Part shown: one piece after another, positions 49,201 to 57,243 of the stretch
How the letters are laid out: each line of letters begins with the position of its first letter
How positions within the stretch are numbered: the stretch's first letter is position 1
Origin: an uncultured Prevotellaceae bacterium
GTDB lineage: Bacteria; Bacteroidota; Bacteroidia; Bacteroidales; Bacteroidaceae
Reading direction: 5' to 3'
Assembly: GCA_902771155.1 (NCBI GenBank)
Contig: CACXVS010000021.1
Coordinates: 1-64,000 of the forward strand
Length of the DNA: 64,000 bases
Program-made: the position numbers and the translations under genes
The notes under the pieces: model-generated
Seen by the model: the letters and a program-made list of their open reading frames with translations, nothing else
Databases searched by the model: none
What the model was told of the DNA's origin: nothing

Positions 49201-52123
49201 TTTCACTCCAGCCACTCTTGAGTTCACCTTCAGCGGTAGCTTGCACATTGAATTCATAAACATATCCCAAAGGAATATCTTGGATAGTTACAGGATTGTT
49301 GGTTACAGTAACATATGTATATGCAGCATCGGGAACATCATGGCGACGATAACGTACCTGCCATTGGGTCGCAGTGCCGTTTTCTGTCCACCAGACAGAG
49401 ACACCGTTCTTATCGCCAGTCTTGACATTCTGTATGACCACATCCGACACATTCGGGCATTGTACGACATGTTTGCTGCCGAAGACAGGATAACCGTCAT
49501 TGGCACCGTTCTTGTCGGCCACCCATGTATTGATGGCAGCGTCATTGTAGTTGCACACCCAATTATTCAGCACCGACAGCAGATCGGTAACAGACTTACC
49601 GTCGAAATAGACAGGTGTCAGCAGCGTGAGCCCTGCGTCTGTCTTGACAAAGGTCGCCGTGTCATTGATGACGGTGGTTCCTTCACGACCGATGACACCC
49701 ATCGGCATCTCCACGCTATAGCAGTTGGAAATAGCGCCACCATCCGAATAAGCCACGATACCGCCATTATAACAATAGGCTCTCTGCCTGAAGCTACCAG
49801 CGGCATAACAGTTTCTAACAACACTCTGATAAGAGTTGCCTATCAACAGGCTAGCCCATCTTGCGCCAGAGGTATTGACATTGACGAAACAGTTGATAAC
49901 CGTTCCATAATCACTCTCTCCTACCAAGCCACCTGTGTAGTCACTCCCATCCACAACACCATTCTTGATGTAACAATTTCGAATAGTACCTCTTAATTGT
50001 CCGGCAAGTCCTCCAGTCCGGGCGCTCTTTCCCTTTACATAGAGATTATCAAATCCTACATTTTCAACAATTCCACCATAGTCAGAGAAAAAACCGACAT
50101 CCATCGTTTGTTCCAAAATGTAAACATTGGAAATGACATGTCCATTACCATTGAAATCGCCTCCACCTGTCGGCGTCCACTTATAGGCAGACAAATCTAT
50201 ATCTGCCGTTAGGCTGACATTTCTGTATGGTTCTGTTTTTGCCCACCATGTCAGAGCCTCCGCAGTGGAAATCTCCACTGTATTGGTTTCTTCATTGACA
50301 ACATATCCTTCAGGCTGGGATGTGACAACATCCTGCCAATAGGGAGCTTCCACCATCAGGGAGATCTTGTTCCATTGACTGTATTGATTGCCATTGACAG
50401 AGCGGATATAGAAATCATATTCCGTGAACTTCTGGAGATTCTCGAATGTAGCGGTGTTTGTAGTGGTATTATACGCCGTACCTTTACCTAACTCAAAGCC
50501 CTTGACACCATATTCTATCTGCCATTGTGTCGCCGAACCGTTCTCCGTCCAAGTGAGATGAACGGTTGTATTGTCAACAAAAGAAGCAATGTTAGAGACC
50601 ATAGGACAATTGCTTTCCTGACTGACAGCCAACTTGAATCCAGCATAATACATGTTACCTGAATAATTCAACGTCAGCGCATTGGCAGTAGATACAACTG
50701 GACTTAAGTCATTGTCGCCACCACCGACCAAGCTACGAAGCTGTTCATCCGTGCCTGTTCCATTATAGATATTGACCGTCTGGTCTTCGAATTCCATCAC
50801 ATCAACCACCATCTGCTTGGTTGCATCAGCAGGCTTAAAAGTAACAGTATTGTCACAGGGATTGCTGTAGCTGTTTCCCTCGTAGGAATTGTGACCCATC
50901 AAATTGTAGAACTCTAAGGGCTCATTCACTGTGAAGGTGCTGGTGCCCGTCATCTGGCCAAGGATCACATGGCCGTTGTCGTCTGGGACGATGCCAACAA
51001 GGGCTATCTGAGAACTGTTAAAGGCTGAGCCGTTGGCATTAACGGCAGAAGTCAGATACCAACCATCACAGAAGCCACCCCAGCCGAAGTTGAAGTGGAA
51101 ATAGTCGCCAGCCTTGTAACCGTCACAGACAAAGGTATGCCCGCTTGTATAGTCTTGACCGCTGTAGATGACGGGATGCTGGGCTGCGAGGTTCTCACGT
51201 AAAAGACTGTTCCATTCGTCATCAGTGAAAAACTCCTTCTCTGCAAGACTCATGTCCGGACTAAAACGAAAGAAGTTGATTAATCCCGCACGTGCTTCCA
51301 CATCGTATGACATGCTTTCATCATAGCTATACGACATATTGGCTGCCACACCGCATTGAAATATCAGCGTGGCAACGGCATTGACTTGTCCCGCCGTGCT
51401 TCCCGAAGTAAGAGAATTTGGCATCATGGAGTAATCAAAGGTGGAATTATCATAGTTTACTTCAAGTCGGCCATAGTTATTACTATCATAGCTATGATTA
51501 CCTCTTCCATGCGAAGGATACCCCCAGTATTTGACAATCTGAGCCATCGCTGTGGCAATGCAGCCTGCCCAGACATGTCCGCCGGGTCCATTGGCATCCT
51601 CGGGGCAGAGGGCATTATAGTACTGTCCTTGATCCCATGTCGTGGTAATCAACGGGTCAACGCTCGCTGGCAGGTTCGTACCTCTGCTGAGGGTATGCTT
51701 TCTCTGAACGGCTATTGCATTTCCAGTTCCACCATCGGCCGCCGCTTCCATCTGAGCAGCAAGATCGTCGAAGAAACTCTTGACGTGAGGCGGCAGTTGT
51801 ACTAAACCGTCTGCCCCAACAGGAAAGTTCTTGTTGAAGCTATAGCCTAACACCTGATGTGCCACATCGTCGGCACTAACAAGCACAAATGCATCGGTAC
51901 CCACATTGATGATATAAAATGCCGCACGTTCGCTACGTGGCATCTTGTGGGTATAGACAATGGTTGCCGATTCACTATCTACCCTCCTTCCCCGATTCAG
52001 ATGCGATGGAGGTTGGGTAACAAACTCCAGAGCATTCTGCAAAGCTTGTTGTTCTGTCACCACTTCTGCGTGTAGCATTGAAGCACTGATGATCCACACT
52101 ATCAATAAGAATAAATTTCTCAT
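46217..52123 (-). CDS. Giant secreted C10-family protease with repeated Fn3-GLUG blocks and dockerin-like segment
   Basis: ATG 52123 gives 1968 residues with signal 'MRNLFLLIVWIISASMLHA'; 24 extra codons upstream run into the promoter. A propeptide is followed by a C10 domain with Cys near residue 187 in 'GHVWAGCIATAMAQIVKYW' and His near 329 in 'SGHTFVCDGYKAGDYFHF'. Then three blocks, each an Fn3-like domain ending 'YW' plus GLUG-type strands ('GGLVGESDYGTVINCFV', 'GGLIGNVYGQVVVRNSFATG'), span about residues 500-1750. A dockerin-like 'YDMNNDMELNIGDVILVVKA' lies near 1795, and the tail is 'YDLRGIRRDGSQKKGIYIING'. It lacks modules A and B. It is first gene of a three-gene operon with its own promoter at 52161-52168. 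Confidence 0.82.
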   Translation of the reverse strand: MRNLFLLIVWIISASMLHAEVVTEQQALQNALEFVTQPPSHLNRGRRVDSESATIVYTHKMPRSERAAFYIINVGTDAFVLVSADDVAHQVLGYSFNKNFPVGADGLVQLPPHVKSFFDDLAAQMEAAADGGTGNAIAVQRKHTLSRGTNLPASVDPLITTTWDQGQYYNALCPEDANGPGGHVWAGCIATAMAQIVKYWGYPSHGRGNHSYDSNNYGRLEVNYDNSTFDYSMMPNSLTSGSTAGQVNAVATLIFQCGVAANMSYSYDESMSYDVEARAGLINFFRFSPDMSLAEKEFFTDDEWNSLLRENLAAQHPVIYSGQDYTSGHTFVCDGYKAGDYFHFNFGWGGFCDGWYLTSAVNANGSAFNSSQIALVGIVPDDNGHVILGQMTGTSTFTVNEPLEFYNLMGHNSYEGNSYSNPCDNTVTFKPADATKQMVVDVMEFEDQTVNIYNGTGTDEQLRSLVGGGDNDLSPVVSTANALTLNYSGNMYYAGFKLAVSQESNCPMVSNIASFVDNTTVHLTWTENGSATQWQIEYGVKGFELGKGTAYNTTTNTATFENLQKFTEYDFYIRSVNGNQYSQWNKISLMVEAPYWQDVVTSQPEGYVVNEETNTVEISTAEALTWWAKTEPYRNVSLTADIDLSAYKWTPTGGGDFNGNGHVISNVYILEQTMDVGFFSDYGGIVENVGFDNLYVKGKSARTGGLAGQLRGTIRNCYIKNGVVDGSDYTGGLVGESDYGTVINCFVNVNTSGARWASLLIGNSYQSVVRNCYAAGSFRQRAYCYNGGIVAYSDGGAISNCYSVEMPMGVIGREGTTVINDTATFVKTDAGLTLLTPVYFDGKSVTDLLSVLNNWVCNYNDAAINTWVADKNGANDGYPVFGSKHVVQCPNVSDVVIQNVKTGDKNGVSVWWTENGTATQWQVRYRRHDVPDAAYTYVTVTNNPVTIQDIPLGYVYEFNVQATAEGELKSGWSETQYIIVDLTYWTDIVKEQPAGYVEDADGNVSISSTEGLAWLAAKVNGLHGLEPKTFEGKTVTLTADVNLKGYRWNPIGGYFNKDWLAFSGNFDGQGHSISNIYVNDANSDKGLFGYLYKGSIKNVNMVGGYVATIFTQTDGETHSNPSSAIGGLVGYATAFKEITNCHSSVDVYGNANVGSLCGDVHYGEVAPLISNCSASGTVSGREGCGGLIGNVYGQVVVRNSFATGNVNIIQGGTSAWYRGGLIGNFMYATVTNCYSTGTVYADPECPSWIGNVIGCPYMNTHIHYLYGQDDINTEWGVIGNPCEDISNATLFHHNGSQNALSSSVNVGGKEYSDLTEALNAWVTMQNDSGLRTWTISSETGYPVFGDAFVPSCYNPTDLVVSNATTVEDGIIQTKLSWNQTGNPKRWEVLYVAAERDISKGKVISVNSNPCVLTDLPVGKPLDFYVRAVNSEADKSYWSKHVTYIPDNLRWTEVVTSQPEGYREDSEGNIYISSAEGLAWLSSVVNGLNGAGQSLNGKSLYIMADIDMSDYRWTPIGSMDNRLEGCRVIGNNHTIKGLYCNELADFMGLIGYMYYGTVSNLYLTQCRVYGENNVGALIGEADYVDIDNCAVSGDVLGIQNIGGIVALQQGHHIANSCFIGNVVARHDISKVNTIVGYLGGICGLAWNDTIVNCYVVSKIKSDDNYTGIITGSCGMPELVANCYYKKYDTTLPIASDGCNTANNSAFTGSGSIWTLSTPSYVNGAFHSDLLDALNAWVDENAEGAYYHWIEDTEGYNSGFPIYAQRHFDVGDVVNVVNFTMNEDATPEEMALYDMNNDMELNIGDVILVVKAVLNQVDNGNSKAREFVDLTKYTAAQFEVKVPHGVQVNDIRPVKSMARSHQVMCLQTDADTYAVVLYSLSNQLLAPEDGNLIEVYMSGEDSERMEVLNMKAAKPTGETVRCYGSSAATSMKVVDNRENSEKVYDLRGIRRDGSQKKGIYIINGKKTVVR
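46640..46860 (-). other. Dockerin-like / calcium-loop segment within the giant C10 protease
   Basis: The stretch codes for 'DVGDVVNVVNF' then 'YDMNNDMELNIGDVILVVKA', where D-x-N-x-D-x6-D has the spacing of a dockerin F-hand calcium loop; the first repeat is incomplete. It is followed by a cohesin-like beta region ('AAQFEVKVPHGVQVNDI'). This pair is common in secreted Prevotella proteins and need not mean a cellulosome. Confidence 0.45.
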
Positions 52124-52160
52124 AACAATATTGTTTTTAGTTATTATCACCTTCAGTTTG

Positions 52161-52168
52161 CAAAAATA
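52161..52168 (-). promoter_or_regulatory. Predicted -7 box of the C10 protease operon
   Basis: Minus-strand TATTTTTG matches TAnnTTTG, 37 bp upstream of the ATG at 52123, directly downstream of the previous gene's terminator. Confidence 0.55.
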
Positions 52169-52171
52169 AAC

Positions 52172-52207
52172 AAAAATCCCGAAACATCCAAGCATTTCGG
52201 GATTTTT
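52172..52207. terminator. Terminator of the triple-repeat cargo gene
   Basis: AAAAATCCCGAAA (52172-52184) and TTTCGGGATTTTT (52195-52207) form a 13-bp stem with A/T flanks usable from either strand. The same hairpin, with nearly the same loop, recurs at 57187-57222. Confidence 0.75.
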
Positions 52208-52230
52208 ATGATTAATTAGGTGTAGGGGTT

Positions 52231-52321
52231 ACTTTATCACGACCTTGAGCTTCGCTCGAGCTCATTTATGTTCGATAAAGCATGAGCAAGCTCTGCTTTA
52301 TACTCACTTAATCACGACCTT
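52231..52321. repeat. Hairpin element flanked by duplicated gene ends
   Basis: ACTTTATCACGACCTT (52231-52246) and ACTTAATCACGACCTT (52306-52321) are 16-nt direct copies with one mismatch; the second is the stop-codon end of the cargo gene (VVIK-stop on the minus strand). Between them lie GAGCTTCGCTCGAGCTC (52247-52263) and a hairpin ATAAAGCA-T-GAGC-AA-GCTC-TGCTTTAT (52275-52301). A parallel arrangement is at 39895-39985. Confidence 0.65.
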
Positions 52322-53445
52322 CTTTCCGTTACGGATATAGAGGCCCTTTCTTGGTGTCTCTACAGGCTGGCCCTGGAGGTTGTAATAAACGCCGTCAGAT
52401 TGAAGATTGAAAATTGAAGATTGAACATTTATTCCGGTTGCGCCGTCATCCTCACCGTTCATGCCACCAAAGACGGGGATGGCGATGACATCGTCGTTAC
52501 TCTCGTCTGAGAGGACCATCTGGCAGAAGACTTCCGTCTCACGGTTCTTACCACGGGCACCGGAAACAACATCACGCTTTGGGATGGGCAGGTAGCTGCG
52601 GTTGGCACCCATCTTCACACCCTCTGGGTTCGTCACCTTATAGAAACCGACGCCACTCGCGCCATTCGACAAGTAATAGTTGATATACTCTATGTCTCCA
52701 ACCGTCTCAGTGGTGTAGATGGTCTGAGCCGTCTCAGAGCCCACGAACATATTCTCATAGACTGACTGTACAGAAGCCGTGGGAACATTGTAATCCCCTG
52801 CCTTATCAGCCATCACCAGGATACCTGTCTGGGCAGGAACCTTCTTTACTCGAGTCAGCCAGATGACACCAGTGCTATAGTTATAACCAGTAGCCGTGTA
52901 AGCCTTCACACCCTGAGCTTCCATCGTCGTGAAGTCGAGGTTCTTGCTCGTATAGTAAGGCACCTGCTTGGCGGCACTTACCTTGATCATCTCAGTGTCG
53001 CCTGTGCTGCCGTTGGCAGGGATATCCATCAGGATAGGCAGGAAACAACGGTTGGCACCTACCTTCACACCCTCAGCCTTCGTAACTTTGTAGAAGCCAA
53101 CGCCTTGATCACCTTTCGACAAGTAATAGTTGGTGTAGTCACCATCGGTCGTATAGAGCGTCGTGCCTTCAAGCGTTCCCTTGAACATATTCTTATAATA
53201 GACATCGGATACGCCCTCGATAGTCGGTATGTCGTAGTCGTCAGGATCACCCATCAGCAGGAAGCCCGTCTCGGCAGGAACCTGCTTCACTCTGGTCAGC
53301 CAGATGGTACCCTTAGTCTTGTCGTAACCTGTTGCCACATAAGCCTTCAACTCAGGCTTATTTGTAAAGTCCAGATTGTATGCACTATAGTAAGGTACCT
53401 GCCCGGCAGCAGAGATGGTTATAGTCTCGTTCTCGGGTATCGGAC
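52304..53445 (-). repeat. Shared 3' cassette, copy 3
   Basis: Third copy of modules A and B plus tail. In the linker before the tail it carries a 27-nt AT-rich repeat (52399-52425) identical to one at 57339-57365. Confidence 0.85.
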
Positions 53446-56400
53446 CATCCCCAGGCCTTGATACTTTAATGTACATCAATGTGCATTCGCATTCCTCGAG
53501 GGCAACGGTGATGGTCTGGTCACCGTCCTCAAGCACTTCATATTCCACGTCAGAGACAAGCTCCAAATCACCTGAAGTCCTTGTGCCACGACGGGAAGGC
53601 GAATTCTTCTGGCACAACTTAGAACCGTCACCATACAACTTGCCTATAAACCCGATTCTTATAATGTCATTCTGTTTCAGATCACGCAATCCTATAATCA
53701 TATTTTCACCCATCGAGAACTGCAGTTCACCATTTTCAGTTATCGTTACTCGGCTATCCGCCTCAATAGGTAGGACTATATCAGCCTCAATAGTCTCTTT
53801 GAGAGCATCAGCAACGAGATCAGACAGCTCATATAGTGTATGACCGTCAACTACCACCTCATCACCATAGTCTAGAGATAGTTCGCTTGAGACAATACTA
53901 AAGCCCACAGAGCAGTCCATCACCTCATAGTTTCCGCCCTCGTTGTCAGTGATAGTCACGGTGGCAAGACCCACTTCAACATTATAACTGTAACTGACAG
54001 TGTACTCTGTAGCTGGAATAGTCATCTCTCCATCCATCACAGTGACATCCGGTTCCTTGGCCTGACCGTCATAGACAAACATCGTACTACTCAATATAAT
54101 CGTTGGTTTGAAAACCGTCTGGGGCGCAATGGTCACCTTAAACGATGCGGGAGCTACATCCTTGTACCCTGGATAAGCTACCACCCTATAATAGATGGTA
54201 TATTCTCCGGCATCCAGCCCCATGGGGATTGCTTGACTATAGTTCGTGCCGTCAAGCGAATATTCCATGATACCCGTTGTCGAAGAGCCTGGCGAGATTA
54301 GATTTTGATAATTATTATTATAGAAAAGCCCCGAGATGCCGGAAGGAGGCTCCAGACTACCGTCGGCCGAAGTGATGGCAAATGTCGTAAAACCGGAAAC
54401 GTCATAGTTTCCTCCTTCCTTATCCGTAATCGTCACGGTAGCTGTGCCAACCTCAATATTATTCGTATAGGTCACGGAGTATTCCTTATCAGGTATCACG
54501 GTCGAACCTACCTTTACCGTTAACGTAGGCTCTTTAGGTTCGCCATCATAGACAAATGAAGTATTACTCAGTATGATTGTCGGAGCACTTACCGTCATGG
54601 GGGCAACGGTCAACTCATACGACACCTGACCCGCCTTAAAGGTTTTATCGCCGGCAAAACTGGCGGTAATGGTGGCCTCGCCCACACTGACGGGAGTCAC
54701 CACACCCGTTTTCCCGTCCACCGTCGCCACTTCTGTATTGCTGCTCGTATAAGTAACAACAAGGCTGTTGGGATTGGCCAACAATGGCCCTGCAAACGAT
54801 TGGCCGAAGGTGGCTGTGGCCGACGTTTCACTGAAAGCCAGTTCATTGGCAAGCTTGATGAGATCTATCTTTACTCTACTTGTGGAGTTACCCAACTCAT
54901 CTACGATCATTTTATTAGTGGAGTCGTACACGCCTTGGTCTGGTATTTCTATACAACAGTCCGTCAATACCAAAGCATCCCAGTTGTATATAGCCGGAAC
55001 ACCATCTATGGTCACGTCAACTGTAGAAGACTGGATGGTCAAAGTCCCCTTTGAGTCACATTTCAGCTGGCCAGCGAGACTCAGATTGGCATCTTTAATG
55101 GTCACGTCGGCTTTGTAAGCAGTAATGGCATACCCATTGAGACCATTAATGGTCAATAGCGATGCCCCCGAGATGGTTGCGTTCTTTGAGAAATAAATGC
55201 CCGATATTGATGCCGTGATGGTGGTAGGTGCTTTCACCTGGACAGTCAGACCTTCAAGGTTTGAAGAGATACCATACCCTTCCAAATCGGCACCTGTAGC
55301 TGAAATAGTTCCACCAATGGTAAGAGTGGTGGTAGAAACATTGTAACTGGCAACTCCATTGCCCAAGATGTCCGAAGCATTGATGCTGGTTACTTGCGTT
55401 CCAGCGACATACAAATCATATTTCACTGGTGCACTTCCAGGCACGATGCTTAGCGTCTTGACCTCTAAACCGAACTCATCCTCTACTTCTTTATCATTTG
55501 TGTCATAAACGCAATCCTCCGGACTCTTGATATAGCAGTCGGTCAATGTCATGTCATCCCAACCTTTGATAGCACTTGAATTGGAAGTCGAAGTCACGTC
55601 AATCGTAGAGGATTGGACAGACAATGTTCCTGAAGAACCTTTCAACAGGCCGCCAAGGCTCAGATGGGCAGCATTGACGGTCAGATTGGCACCATCGGCA
55701 AAGATGGCGGCATCGGCCCCACTCGTAATAGTCAACAATGAAGAACCTGCAATCGTAGTATTCTTGGTGAAACTCATGCCATTTCCTGCAGCCGTAATGG
55801 TTGCTGGTGCAGTTACCTGAACAGTAAGATTGTCAATATCGGACTCCAAACCTGTACCTGTAGCCGAGAAACTTTTACTGATGGAGAGTGTGTTCTTAGA
55901 AGCATCGTAACTGACGGCACCATTGCCCAAGATGTCCGAAGCATTATAGCTATTTACGTGCGTACCGGCCACATACAAATCATAATATTTCCCCGGCTTG
56001 ATACTTACCGTCTTGGCAACATTACCGTTCTTATCTTCTACCCGTTTGTCGGTGGTATCATATACACCATCCTCCGGGGTAGCGAAAAAGCAGTCGGTAA
56101 GTGTCACATCAGAATAATTGTATATTGCCCCGCTCGCGGAGGTTGTAGAAATGTCAATTGAAGAGGACTGAACGGACAATTTATTAGTTTTATTACCCCA
56201 GATACTCCCAGTGAGATTCAGATTAGCATCTTTGATGGTTAAATCACGGGCATCAATTGCATTACTGCTACTCTTTATAGTCAATAGCGATGCCCCCGTA
56301 ATAGTAACAGGATTCCATCCTTCGATTACTGCAATATCAGCTGTAATTGTAGATGGCTTAGAGATCTGAATGGTCAGATCTTCAATGAAAGAACAAATAC

Positions 56401-57130
56401 CATTTCCTTCATATGACGTACCAGTAACAGTAATGTCTCCACCGATGGTCAGCGTCTTGGTGGAAGCATCGTAACTGGCAACGCCATCGCCTAAGATGTC
56501 AGCGGCATTGAGGGTGGTAACTCGTGTACCGCCTACCCATAAATTATATATGGGTGGATCAAATTCTTCTACTGTAAAGTCGCGAAAAGTATCGTCTTTT
56601 GTATAAGCGGCCTTGCAACCCGTCGGCACATGCAAGGTGCACACATTACCAGCCCTATTGATACCACTGAAGGCTTCAGAACCAGAATGGTAGAAGTAGG
56701 GACTCGATTCATGCACATAAAGATGCTGCAATTTGTCGCAATAGAAGAACGCTCTTTGTCCTATTGATTCAACACCTGACGGAATCGTAAACTCCGTCAA
56801 GCCAGTACAGTCGTTGAAAGCAAAAGAGCCAATGGATTTAATACCCCATAAGGGTAGCGTCACACTTGTTACACCGGCACCTTGGAAAGCATTATCACCG
56901 ATGGCCCTCACTTTGTATTTGGTGCCATTATGAGTGACTATCTCCGGGATCGTGATGTCGCCCATATACTTACCATCTGTCGGAGCAACCACTTTCACGG
57001 TGCTTTCACTCAGCGTGGAATAATACAAGCCACCTTCAACGAAATCATCTGCCTTTGCATGGACAGAGAATAGCGTTGAGAATAATACGAATAAGAATCC
57101 TTTAAGAAACGTTTGTCTGGTATCCATCAT
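52304..57130 (-). CDS. Giant secreted protein with LRR, three 186-residue repeats, Ig-like domains and shared C-terminal modules
   Basis: The 1608-residue protein has a signal peptide ('FLKGFLFVLFSTLFSVHAKA') and a short BspA-like LRR region (about 50-160, 'IKSIGSFAFNDCTGLTEF'). Three tandem repeats of about 186 residues follow (DNA about 56540-54860), each beginning '(Y)DLYVAGT.V.S.NASDILG' and holding 'ASLLTI', 'TVQV.AP.TITA' and 'LTDC.I..PED.VYD'. A BIG_2-like domain ('SSNTEVATVDGKTGVVTP') and two 'FVYDG..KEP' Ig-like repeats come next, then modules A and B and the tail 'NLQGQPVETPRKGLYIRNG'. It is transcribed alone, with its own promoter and terminator. A role as a T9SS-exported surface protein is inferred. 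Confidence 0.8.
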   Translation of the reverse strand: MMDTRQTFLKGFLFVLFSTLFSVHAKADDFVEGGLYYSTLSESTVKVVAPTDGKYMGDITIPEIVTHNGTKYKVRAIGDNAFQGAGVTSVTLPLWGIKSIGSFAFNDCTGLTEFTIPSGVESIGQRAFFYCDKLQHLYVHESSPYFYHSGSEAFSGINRAGNVCTLHVPTGCKAAYTKDDTFRDFTVEEFDPPIYNLWVGGTRVTTLNAADILGDGVASYDASTKTLTIGGDITVTGTSYEGNGICSFIEDLTIQISKPSTITADIAVIEGWNPVTITGASLLTIKSSSNAIDARDLTIKDANLNLTGSIWGNKTNKLSVQSSSIDISTTSASGAIYNYSDVTLTDCFFATPEDGVYDTTDKRVEDKNGNVAKTVSIKPGKYYDLYVAGTHVNSYNASDILGNGAVSYDASKNTLSISKSFSATGTGLESDIDNLTVQVTAPATITAAGNGMSFTKNTTIAGSSLLTITSGADAAIFADGANLTVNAAHLSLGGLLKGSSGTLSVQSSTIDVTSTSNSSAIKGWDDMTLTDCYIKSPEDCVYDTNDKEVEDEFGLEVKTLSIVPGSAPVKYDLYVAGTQVTSINASDILGNGVASYNVSTTTLTIGGTISATGADLEGYGISSNLEGLTVQVKAPTTITASISGIYFSKNATISGASLLTINGLNGYAITAYKADVTIKDANLSLAGQLKCDSKGTLTIQSSTVDVTIDGVPAIYNWDALVLTDCCIEIPDQGVYDSTNKMIVDELGNSTSRVKIDLIKLANELAFSETSATATFGQSFAGPLLANPNSLVVTYTSSNTEVATVDGKTGVVTPVSVGEATITASFAGDKTFKAGQVSYELTVAPMTVSAPTIILSNTSFVYDGEPKEPTLTVKVGSTVIPDKEYSVTYTNNIEVGTATVTITDKEGGNYDVSGFTTFAITSADGSLEPPSGISGLFYNNNYQNLISPGSSTTGIMEYSLDGTNYSQAIPMGLDAGEYTIYYRVVAYPGYKDVAPASFKVTIAPQTVFKPTIILSSTMFVYDGQAKEPDVTVMDGEMTIPATEYTVSYSYNVEVGLATVTITDNEGGNYEVMDCSVGFSIVSSELSLDYGDEVVVDGHTLYELSDLVADALKETIEADIVLPIEADSRVTITENGELQFSMGENMIIGLRDLKQNDIIRIGFIGKLYGDGSKLCQKNSPSRRGTRTSGDLELVSDVEYEVLEDGDQTITVALEECECTLMYIKVSRPGDGPIPENETITISAAGQVPYYSAYNLDFTNKPELKAYVATGYDKTKGTIWLTRVKQVPAETGFLLMGDPDDYDIPTIEGVSDVYYKNMFKGTLEGTTLYTTDGDYTNYYLSKGDQGVGFYKVTKAEGVKVGANRCFLPILMDIPANGSTGDTEMIKVSAAKQVPYYTSKNLDFTTMEAQGVKAYTATGYNYSTGVIWLTRVKKVPAQTGILVMADKAGDYNVPTASVQSVYENMFVGSETAQTIYTTETVGDIEYINYYLSNGASGVGFYKVTNPEGVKMGANRSYLPIPKRDVVSGARGKNRETEVFCQMVLSDESNDDVIAIPVFGGMNGEDDGATGINVQSSIFNLQSDGVYYNLQGQPVETPRKGLYIRNGKKVVIK
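52399..52425 (-). repeat. 27-nt AT-rich dispersed repeat inside cargo gene, copy 1
   Basis: The plus strand is built from iterations of ATTGAAGATTGAAA; it codes for 'SSIFNLQS' before the sorting tail. It is identical to 57339-57365, and its core recurs at the uvrA 3' end (9765-9778). Confidence 0.75.
54860..56540 (-). repeat. Three tandem repeats of about 558 bp in the cargo gene
   Basis: Units start near 56538, 55980 and 55422 and share 'AGT.V.S.NASDILGNG..SYD', 'TITA', 'ASLLTI' and 'VYD..DK.VED..G'. The repeats have diverged at many positions but keep length, so they look like old internal duplications forming a repeated beta-rich domain. Confidence 0.75.
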
Positions 57131-57175
57131 GATGTAGTTTTAAGTTTATTTGCTATTTATACTAAAGCGATGGGG

Positions 57176-57183
57176 CAAAGATA
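57176..57183 (-). promoter_or_regulatory. Predicted -7 box of the triple-repeat cargo gene
   Basis: Minus-strand TATCTTTG fits TAnnTTTG, with a leader of about 45 nt to the ATG at 57130. It nearly abuts the upstream gene's terminator at 57187. Confidence 0.55.
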
Positions 57184-57186
57184 ATA

Positions 57187-57222
57187 AAAAATCCCGAAAC
57201 GACCAAGCATTTCGGGATTTTT
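57187..57222. terminator. Terminator of the LRR cargo gene
   Basis: AAAAATCCCGAAA (57187-57199) and TTTCGGGATTTTT (57210-57222) form a 13-bp stem, the same arms as at 52172-52207. It closes the gene ending at 57244. Confidence 0.75.
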
Positions 57223-57243
57223 ATTATTTATAAGGTGTAGGCG

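Noticed and set aside
54860..56540. CRISPR-like array in the tandem repeats
   Set aside because: Units are about 558 bp, coding and in frame; no short direct repeats with unique spacers occur anywhere in the window.
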